Origin: an uncultured Clostridia bacterium
Lineage (GTDB): Bacteria > Bacillota > Clostridia > Oscillospirales > Ruminococcaceae
Length of the DNA stretch: 64,000 nt
NCBI GenBank assembly: GCA_947624675.1
Contig: CANQLI010000004.1
Span: 1-64,000 of the forward strand
Reading direction: 5' to 3'
Shown: positions 57,939 to 64,000 of the stretch, piece by piece
How positions within the stretch are numbered: the stretch's first letter is position 1
How the letters are laid out: every line of letters starts with the position of its first letter
Program-made: the position numbers and the translations under genes
Notes under the pieces: generated by a model
What the model was told of the DNA's origin: nothing
The model's database searches: none
Seen by the model: the letters and a program-made list of their open reading frames with translations, nothing else

Positions 57939-59105
57939 ATGAAAGATATTTATATTTCAAAAAGCGTTAAATATGTGGGAGTTGATGATAAGGATATAGA
58001 CCTTTTTGAAAGCCAGTATATAGTTCCGAACGGAGTTTCCTACAACGCATATGTCATACTTGACGAAAAGGTATGCGTTATGGATACGGTAGATAAGAGA
58101 AAAACTAAAGAGTGGCTGGAAAATCTTAAAAATGAACTTGGCGACAGAAAGCCCGATTATCTTGTTATTCACCATCTTGAGCCGGACCACGCAGGAAGCA
58201 TCGCTGACTTTGTGAAGAAATATCCGGAATCTACACTTGTAGGTAACGCAAAGACATTTTCTATGCTTCCGCAGTTTTTCGACTTTGAGTTTGACCACAA
58301 AATGCTGACAGTAGCCGAGGGAGATACTCTCTCGCTAGGCGATCACACACTGACATTTATAATGGCGCCTATGGTACACTGGCCGGAAGTAATGGTTTCT
58401 TATGAATCAAGCGAAAAGATACTCTTCTCGGCGGACGGATTCGGAAAGTTCGGAGCTCTCGACACAGATGAGGATTGGGCTTGCGAGGCGAGAAGATATT
58501 ACTTTAACATCGTCGGAAAATACGGAGCACAGGTAGGAGCTCTTCTAAAAAAAGCGTCAGCACTTGACATAAAGACGATCTGTCCGCTTCACGGACCTAT
58601 CCTCAAGGAAAATCTCGGCTATTATATCGGACTTTATGAGACTTGGTCAAGCTATAAGCCAGAGGTTGACGGTGTGTTTATAGCATATGCGTCAATTCAC
58701 GGAAATACCGCTAAGGTCGCTAAGTATCTTAAAGATGTTCTCGAACAAAAGGGCGCAAAGAAGGTTGCTATCTCTGACCTTTCACGCGAAGATATTGCGG
58801 AGTGTGTAGAGGACGCCTTTAAGTACGGAAAGGTAGTTTTAGCAGCATCCAGCTATGATGCAGGAGTTTTTGCTCCTATGTCTGATTTTCTGCATCACCT
58901 TAAGTCAAAGGCATGGCAGAACAGAGATGTTGCGCTCGTCGAAAACGGCTCTTGGGGTCCGACAGCTGCAAAGACTATGAGATCAGTATTAGAAACAATG
59001 AAGGATATACGGATATGCGACACGGTAGTCACTATCCGTTCGACTATGAAAGAGGCTGACAAGCCAAAGCTTTCGGCTCTTGCCGACGAGCTGTTATCAA
59101 AGTAA
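57939..59105 (+). CDS. fprA: A-type flavodiiron protein (FprA)
   Basis: 388 residues, the core two-domain form. Metallo-beta-lactamase-like diiron domain with HHLEPDHAGS, then MVHWPEVMVS, SADGFGKFG and a late HGPI histidine. A C-terminal flavodoxin domain follows (VFIAYASIHGNTAKVAKYLK). It reduces O2 to water (or NO to N2O) in the cytosol with electrons from rubredoxin or F420-like donors, protecting anaerobes. CAGGAGG precedes the ATG. Confidence 0.94.
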   Translation: MKDIYISKSVKYVGVDDKDIDLFESQYIVPNGVSYNAYVILDEKVCVMDTVDKRKTKEWLENLKNELGDRKPDYLVIHHLEPDHAGSIADFVKKYPESTLVGNAKTFSMLPQFFDFEFDHKMLTVAEGDTLSLGDHTLTFIMAPMVHWPEVMVSYESSEKILFSADGFGKFGALDTDEDWACEARRYYFNIVGKYGAQVGALLKKASALDIKTICPLHGPILKENLGYYIGLYETWSSYKPEVDGVFIAYASIHGNTAKVAKYLKDVLEQKGAKKVAISDLSREDIAECVEDAFKYGKVVLAASSYDAGVFAPMSDFLHHLKSKAWQNRDVALVENGSWGPTAAKTMRSVLETMKDIRICDTVVTIRSTMKEADKPKLSALADELLSK

Positions 59106-59162
59106 AACGGCATAATATATCCGAAAGTTTGCTCGGTGTTAATGATATATTATTAAAGCAGA

Positions 59163-59200
59163 AAACGGCGTAACTCTTAAATTAAGTTATGCCGTTTTTT
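59163..59200 (+). terminator. Terminator of fprA
   Basis: AAACGGCGTAACT pairs with AGTTATGCCGTTT (one mismatch) followed by a T-run. Confidence 0.8.
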
Positions 59201-59242
59201 ATATCTGTCTGTGAACACCTCAAAAGGATACAGTGAAAACAA

Positions 59243-59270
59243 AGCCCGCATAGAAAGCTCTATGCGGGCT
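59243..59270 (-). terminator. Terminator of the dockerin protein gene
   Basis: AGCCCGCATAGA (59243-59254) / TCTATGCGGGCT (59259-59270); the minus side continues TTTGTTTTC. Confidence 0.8.
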
Positions 59271-59296
59271 CATTTGATTATTTACTCAGATATAAC

Positions 59297-62200
59297 TTAC
59301 CACAAATATTCTGTGCCTTTTGCGTGTGCATTTATTTTTCCGACATCAGCAGTTGTTATACCATCGCCTGTTACATCAGCAACCAGCTTGTCGTAATCGC
59401 TAAGATTTTTTACACCCTGAGCTGCTGAATTTGCAAGACCGACATCAACAGTTGTGATAAAGCCGTCTCCGTTTACATCACCGAACAGGTGAAGCTCTGC
59501 GTCAAGTGTTACATTACCGTCTTCAACCGTCAGGTCGTATGTTCTTTCCGCACAGTTTTCAGCAGCAAATACAGCAATATATTTTCCAGGAGCTAACTTA
59601 ACAGAAAACTCACCGTCAACCGTCTCGTTATATACATTATCAGTAGCGTCCTCACTTCTTATTGTAACCGTTACAGCAGAAGTATCTCCGCCCGGGATAT
59701 TGATACTACCGCTTACTTCAAACAAGTCTGTAGGCTCGCCTGTAACTGTTTTTTCATCCGTATATGTCTTTCCGTTAATAGTGACCGTTGCGATATATGT
59801 TACCGTACCGTCAGTCGGAGTGTCCGGGTCGGTCGGTTTCTCACTAACCTGCGCCTCCACCTTTATAATATGGTTGTTATCATTCTGACAGGTAAATTCC
59901 GCCGTAGCGCTCTTTCCGTCCTCTGACCAGATAAAGACAGGTTCGCCCAGCGTATGGTCAGCATTAACGGTGATATGTGCCGTCAGCGTATTGCCCGCTT
60001 TATCATAAGCTGTCACTGTATGCTCACCGGGAGTGTCAACCGTAAATGAGTAGCCGGAGTCCGTTTGAGTAGCGGAAATCTCCTCCTCATCTACTGTGAT
60101 ACGGTCGAGATTGTCCTCCACAATTTCGCAGCTGACTGTTTTACAATAAATACCGCCATCCTTGAATGTACTGTCCGCACTGATATTCGGCGCTGTCTTG
60201 TCGATCCTGATCTCAAGCGTCACCGGCTTGCTGACGGAGCCGACCTTATTCTTGGCATAATAGGTGACCTCGTTGATCCCTTCGCGGTTGACAACCAGCG
60301 TGGGCGACCAGTTCTTTCCGTCAAGAGAAAGGAAGCAGCCGTCGGGCGGAGTGAGTGTCACATCGCTCGTGTACCAGTCGTTCTCGCCCTCGGTGCCGCT
60401 GACCGTCACATTCAGCGGCGAATTATATTCGATTGTATAGGTCACCCGCGCGGTCGCGCCGTTCACCGTCAGCGTCGCCGCCGCCTTTCCGGGCTCCACA
60501 TTGTTCTCATACACGATCGGCACATTCCTCGGGCCCTGCCAGCCGGTATCATAGCTCAGCCTTACATCAGCCTCGATCGGCTCACCGGTATAGAAGAACC
60601 GTTTTGCACCGTTGATGAGCAGCTTGACCCGCTGAAGATAGTGGCATCCCTCATTGGCGCAGCGTTCCTCAATCCGCTCGGGGAGACTCTGGTTGATCGA
60701 ATAGGTCAGCTTATGCTCGCCCAGTATATTAATCGTAAACGAGATGCTGTTGCCCGCAAGGTCGCTGATGACCACTTCGTGCGAACCCTTACCCTCAACG
60801 GTAAATGTGTACGCGTCGCTGCTTCCCTGTTTGGTCAGTTTCACCGGGATGCCGTCTATTGTGACTGCCTCATCTTTATTCAGGTTCTTTTCCGTAAACT
60901 GCACCATCTTGCTCAGGCAATAAGTGGAGGTTACGCCGACCTCCGGCGGCTCAAAGCCGCTCAGCACCGGTGCTGTATTGTCGATTATTATATTGATTTC
61001 GGCGCTGTCACTGAATTTGCCGTCCGTCGCAGTAACAGTCAGCTTTTCCGCCGTCTCGTCTCCGCCGACAGTGAGTATTCCTGAGTCAGCGTCAATGACG
61101 GTTTTAGTGCTGTTATTTCCTTCTACCTTCCAGGTAAGTTCGCCTACTACCTGAGATGTCACCTCTTTATCCTTCTGGGTAGGAGTGGACGCCGTCGCCG
61201 TACACTTAGCGGTCATCTCAACAGTCTGCTCATTTTCTCCATTGACCGCTACCTTACTTGAGGAAGCGCTCACCTCCACATTAACGGTCATCGGGCAAAT
61301 GTCTGCCTTTGTAATATATCTCCATTGAGCCGCCGTCAGCGGATTACCTGTCCATTCGACCTCTTTTGAGTTTGAGCCGCTGTAGGTAATATGACAATAT
61401 TCACTGCCGTCATCGCCCTCAAAGCTCGGCAGAATACCGAACGCATATCCGCGGGAACCTCCGCCGGTAGCCGAAACAATACCGCCGCTCACCGTGATAG
61501 AGCCTAATTTTAAGTTTGCGCCATCTCCGCCGCCGATTCCCGAGCCGTTTTTTCCTCCGGTAGCAGAAACTGTGCCACCGCTGATTTTTATATCTCCGCT
61601 GTGGTTGCTCTTGCCTCCGCCGATTCCCGCAGCACCGTCCGAGCCGGTTGCGGTTATATTTCCGCCGCTTATTGTGATGCTTCCGCCATTATTGCTATAA
61701 CCTCCGCCGATTCCTGCGCTGCCGCCCGCACCGACCGCTTTGACGTTACCGCCGGTTATTGTTATAGTTCCTGCTCCGGCGCTATAGCCGCCGCCGATTC
61801 CCGCACCGCCGTCCGAGCCGATCGCTGTGACATTACCGCCGTTTATCGTGATGATTTTCTTATTTCCGCCGGCATAATTACCGCCGATTCCCGCGCCGCC
61901 GGTTGTTCCGATCGCAGTGATGTTGCCGCCGTTTATCGTGACATTACTGCTGATTCCGGCAAATCCTTTGTACTGGTTATTACCCTTGTCACCGATAGCG
62001 TACAACTGACCGGTCTGTGCGCTCTGTCCCCAGATCGTCACCTCACCATCGCCGCTTATGCCACCCTGTAATGTCAGATTACAGCCGTCAGCCAATATTA
62101 AATTAACATTAACCGACTTTGCTAAGTTTAATCTTTTTCCTATCGTCACATATCCTTTTGCGACATACCAGCCATCGCTTAGCGATGTTGTGCTTGATGA

Positions 62201-62368
62201 AAGCTCGGTAACACCGTTCGCCGTAGCCGGATTTCCCTCAGCGTCAACATATGGCACTCCGGAATCTGCTGCGGAAGCTGTGAATAGCGGTATGTTGCCA
62301 AGCAACATAAACACAGCGACCAGCAATGCCGCCGCTCGACTGATTCTGGTTTTTCTCAAAATCTCCAA
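59297..62368 (-). CDS. Large secreted dockerin protein with Gly-rich repeats
   Basis: 1023 residues. Signal peptide (AAALLVAVFMLLGNIPLFTA, cleaved about residue 34). A carbohydrate-binding-like Gly/Asn repeat region lies at about 135-297 (see 61480-61960). Several Ig-like modules follow (for example VNVEVSASSSKVAVNGE; LSGFEPPEVGV; IDKTAPNISADST) and a carboxypeptidase-regulatory-like beta domain (about 890-950). The C-terminal type I dockerin has two calcium loops, GDVNGDGFITTVDV and DVTGDGITTADV. The dockerin predicts docking to a cohesin on a scaffoldin or the cell surface. No catalytic domain is recognised. Codon use and GC content rise sharply over about 60.2-60.9 kb. Confidence 0.87.
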   Translation of the reverse strand: MEILRKTRISRAAALLVAVFMLLGNIPLFTASAADSGVPYVDAEGNPATANGVTELSSSTTSLSDGWYVAKGYVTIGKRLNLAKSVNVNLILADGCNLTLQGGISGDGEVTIWGQSAQTGQLYAIGDKGNNQYKGFAGISSNVTINGGNITAIGTTGGAGIGGNYAGGNKKIITINGGNVTAIGSDGGAGIGGGYSAGAGTITITGGNVKAVGAGGSAGIGGGYSNNGGSITISGGNITATGSDGAAGIGGGKSNHSGDIKISGGTVSATGGKNGSGIGGGDGANLKLGSITVSGGIVSATGGGSRGYAFGILPSFEGDDGSEYCHITYSGSNSKEVEWTGNPLTAAQWRYITKADICPMTVNVEVSASSSKVAVNGENEQTVEMTAKCTATASTPTQKDKEVTSQVVGELTWKVEGNNSTKTVIDADSGILTVGGDETAEKLTVTATDGKFSDSAEINIIIDNTAPVLSGFEPPEVGVTSTYCLSKMVQFTEKNLNKDEAVTIDGIPVKLTKQGSSDAYTFTVEGKGSHEVVISDLAGNSISFTINILGEHKLTYSINQSLPERIEERCANEGCHYLQRVKLLINGAKRFFYTGEPIEADVRLSYDTGWQGPRNVPIVYENNVEPGKAAATLTVNGATARVTYTIEYNSPLNVTVSGTEGENDWYTSDVTLTPPDGCFLSLDGKNWSPTLVVNREGINEVTYYAKNKVGSVSKPVTLEIRIDKTAPNISADSTFKDGGIYCKTVSCEIVEDNLDRITVDEEEISATQTDSGYSFTVDTPGEHTVTAYDKAGNTLTAHITVNADHTLGEPVFIWSEDGKSATAEFTCQNDNNHIIKVEAQVSEKPTDPDTPTDGTVTYIATVTINGKTYTDEKTVTGEPTDLFEVSGSINIPGGDTSAVTVTIRSEDATDNVYNETVDGEFSVKLAPGKYIAVFAAENCAERTYDLTVEDGNVTLDAELHLFGDVNGDGFITTVDVGLANSAAQGVKNLSDYDKLVADVTGDGITTADVGKINAHAKGTEYLW
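61480..61960 (-). repeat. Tandem Gly-rich coding repeats
   Basis: Six units of about 22-29 codons, each with I-x-G-G-x-[VI]-x-A-x-G followed by GAGIGGG or a close variant (for example NGGNVTAIGSDGGAGIGGGY, SGGNITATGSDGAAGIGGGK). At DNA level they recur as CCGCCGATTCC-type blocks. Prone to unit gain and loss. Confidence 0.75.
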
Positions 62369-62529
62369 CTCCTTTTAAGTTTAACATTACACATTTTTCA
62401 GATTGCAAGACTGTCAGGGTTTTTATAACATACTTGCAATCAGTTAAATTATACTCCTCGCCCGCCTGAATTGTCAATAGATTTTGGGCGCTAGACAAGC
62501 CCTGAAAATTTTAACAAATAATGAACACT

Positions 62530-62618
62530 ATGAATTTTTTGTAAACAAACTGTATTTATTTTATGAAGAATGTACGTTTGCGTACATTTTTTCCTGATTT
62601 TGCGCTGTTAGTAGAGGG
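62530..62618 (+). repeat. Palindromic intergenic repeat, copy 3
   Basis: Contains TTTTATGAAGAATGTACG, the perfect hairpin AATGTACG-TTTG-CGTACATT (62569-62588), T-run and a tail GCGCTGTTAGTAGAGGG matching the other two copies; its 5' third is more diverged. The rest of the 62369-62728 gap shows no gene. Confidence 0.75.
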
Positions 62619-62728
62619 ATAAAAAATATGCTAAAGCTGAGACTAACCAAAGCCCTCCGTCCCGCCATTAAAAAGCGAGATAGGGATAAGCTCTCCGGAT
62701 TAGCGCCTTAACATATTCATTTCTATAT

Positions 62729-63394
62729 TTAAAGTTTCCAATCGATTGGCTCTATACCTTTTGAAACAAGGAAATTATTCACCTTTGAAAAATGCCTGCA
62801 ACCGAAAAACCCGTTAAATGCCGACAGGGGAGACGGATGAACGGTTTCAAAAACTCCGTGAATGGGATTTGTAATAAGAGGCTTCTTGCTTCTCGCATTT
62901 CCTCCCCACAGTATAAACGCTATCGGTTCGCTCTTTTCATTGAGCTTTCTTATCACCTCATCGGTCAGTATCTCCCAACCCTTGCCTTTATGGGAAAGCG
63001 GTTTTCCTTCACGCACAGTAAGAGTTGTGTTTAAAAGCATAACTCCCTCGTCCGCCCATTTTGTAAGAGTTCCGTTTTTTGGCGGGGGATAGCCCAGATC
63101 ATCATATATCTCCTTAAAAATATTCTTAAGGCTCGGCGGAGGAGGTACTCCCTCCTTTACCGAAAAACAAAGCCCGTGTGCCTGTCCCGCACCGTGATAA
63201 GGATCCTGTCCCAAGATAACAGCTTTTACCTTTTCAAACGGTGTGTGTTTAAAGGCATTAAATATGTCATACATATTCGGGTAAATATGATAATGAGAAT
63301 ACTCGTATTTTAAAAACTCACGAAGAGATAGATAATACTCCTTTTTAAACTCATCCTTTAAAATGTCGCCCCAGTCGTTTCCGATATGTACCAT
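62729..63394 (-). CDS. ung: Uracil-DNA glycosylase, family 1
   Basis: 221 residues from ATG 63394 (AGGAGCGG upstream). Catalytic water-activating motif VILGQDPYHGAGQAHGLCFS, SLKNIFKEI, LLNTTLTV and the Leu-intercalation loop HPSPLSAFNGFFGCRHFSK are all intact. It removes uracil from DNA in base-excision repair. An earlier in-frame ATG (63529) would duplicate the small gene upstream in another frame and is rejected as start. Confidence 0.95.
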   Translation of the reverse strand: MVHIGNDWGDILKDEFKKEYYLSLREFLKYEYSHYHIYPNMYDIFNAFKHTPFEKVKAVILGQDPYHGAGQAHGLCFSVKEGVPPPPSLKNIFKEIYDDLGYPPPKNGTLTKWADEGVMLLNTTLTVREGKPLSHKGKGWEILTDEVIRKLNEKSEPIAFILWGGNARSKKPLITNPIHGVFETVHPSPLSAFNGFFGCRHFSKVNNFLVSKGIEPIDWKL

Positions 63395-63405
63395 TTCAGC
63401 CGCTC

Positions 63406-63510
63406 CTATACTCCGAGTGCGCCGCTTAATGCCGCACCCACTACTATTCCAAGAATCATCACAGCAACTATTGCCAGAATAATGATCCTTGTTAAAAGTC
63501 CTTTTTTCAT
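63406..63510 (-). CDS. Small single-pass membrane protein
   Basis: 34 residues: MKKGLLTRIIILAIVAVMIL followed by GIVVGAALSGALGV, one glycine-zipper-like membrane helix. Its ATG overlaps the stop of the preceding gene (ATGA), and GAGGAATC lies upstream. 11 bp before ung. Overlap and a clean helix argue for a real gene; function unknown. Confidence 0.6.
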   Translation of the reverse strand: MKKGLLTRIIILAIVAVMILGIVVGAALSGALGV

Positions 63511-64000
63511 TGTTTTGATTCCTCCTCATAATGTGTAGTGAAATCCTCTACAAGATGATCCATTATCTTTTTGGCGGTTTCAAAGTTTTCTTCCATCTCA
63601 GCTTTTGTGTCCTTCATTGTAGCGACCGGCTCTCTCATAACAATAAACATATTGTCAGGAAAACCGTTTTCCCACTTAAGTTTATTCTGAACATATCCGC
63701 CCTTTAAGCTAAGACCTGTTTTTGTAACAAGCTCAGAATCCGGGTAAAGCTTTGTAAGATCGGCAAACGCCTCTGAAACTCCCGACTCATCATTGAGTAT
63801 ATCAGTGTCGGACACAAAGAATATTACCTCGGCTGTCTGCATATTAGCCTGAATGACCGATTGGTATTTTGTTGTTGAAGTATAATCGGTCGCATATTTT
63901 GCAATAGGCGCTTCAATAATCTGTACATACACCTCGCCGTCGCCGTTTATGTCCTCACAGTATTCTTCAAACATATCGGCAAGCTCTTCGGTCCTGTTTA
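63507..64000 (-). CDS. Hypothetical protein, 5' end outside the window
   Basis: At least 163 residues; the frame stays open to the window edge (NRTEELADMFEEYCEDINGD), so the internal ATG at 63974 is probably not the start. Soluble, acidic domain with EVYVQIIEAPIAKYATDY, AEVIFFVSDTDIL and a charged C-terminus (MEENFETAKKIMDHLVEDFT). It resembles the extracytoplasmic part of a membrane-anchored protein, but no family is recognised. Overlaps the small membrane gene, which may be its partner. Confidence 0.65.
   Translation of the reverse strand, partial: NRTEELADMFEEYCEDINGDGEVYVQIIEAPIAKYATDYTSTTKYQSVIQANMQTAEVIFFVSDTDILNDESGVSEAFADLTKLYPDSELVTKTGLSLKGGYVQNKLKWENGFPDNMFIVMREPVATMKDTKAEMEENFETAKKIMDHLVEDFTTHYEEESKQ

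Noticed and set aside
61480..61960. CRISPR array
   Set aside because: The periodic sequence is in frame, encodes Gly-rich protein repeats with variable unit length, and has no unique spacers between constant repeats.

Overview
The window looks like a gut Clostridia chromosome segment, probably Oscillospiraceae or Ruminococcus-like. The pointers are AT-rich intergenic DNA, a type I dockerin, the BadF-type activase/dehydratase pair, a flavodiiron protein, many AGGAGG ribosome sites and clostridial conjugative or transposon modules. No 16S gene is present, so the genus is inference.

Left part (1-18 kb) is accessory DNA in layers. (a) 1-3.1 kb: a small HTH/zinc protein and two tandem, overlapping large serine recombinases, the integration module of an element that continues to the left. 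(b) 3.1-6.9 kb: two surface-protein genes of a style best known from Saccharibacteria-like genomes (a pectin-lyase-like protein with an NPNTAD wall-sorting tail, and an InlB-repeat plus FISUMP protein). They lie with a duplicated 60-bp repeat/promoter unit, a remarkable pseudoknotted RNA candidate, and fragments of a recombinase and of a second FISUMP gene. (c) 7.0-8.4 kb: an ApeA-like HEPN defence gene broken by two frameshifts. (d) 8.5-18 kb: a decayed Tn4451-like element (TnpV at one end, a wrecked serine recombinase at the other). Its cargo is a minus-strand operon: ACGX-repeat RiPP precursor, radical SAM/SPASM maturase, nitroreductase, flavin/ferredoxin protein, zinc macrodomain, SirTM-type sirtuin and DUF5131 protein, with a divergent HxlR regulator. 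An IS3-family element has landed beside it, in a cell-wall SH3 gene.

Middle (18-38.9 kb): housekeeping and metabolism. It holds CstA, pyrophosphatase, RmuC, an ECF S component, a CapA-like lipoprotein, a nucleotidyltransferase, and a two-component system whose operon starts with a secreted YSYLTGQ-repeat protein. A LysR-linked redox regulon follows (two esterase/hydrolase lipoproteins, two anchored flavodoxins, three aldo-keto reductases, an iron alcohol dehydrogenase), in two transcription units whose promoters share an identical 16-bp box at identical spacing. A tRNA-Leu gene closes this part.

Right part (39-64 kb): the 2-hydroxyacyl-CoA dehydratase activase pair, a sialate O-acetylesterase, a PflA-like radical SAM enzyme, a Mor-like regulator, a zinc-ribbon protein, tRNA-Ser, a 1316-residue protein with a type IV prepilin N-terminus, a cyclophilin lipoprotein, TypA, a GH2 glycosidase, a flavodiiron protein, a 1023-residue dockerin protein, and uracil-DNA glycosylase with two small upstream genes. 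Three copies of an approximately 100-bp palindromic intergenic repeat are scattered here.

The strongest candidates for undescribed biology are the combined RiPP/ADP-ribosylation operon (9.1-14.1 kb) and the structured RNA at 4681-4835.
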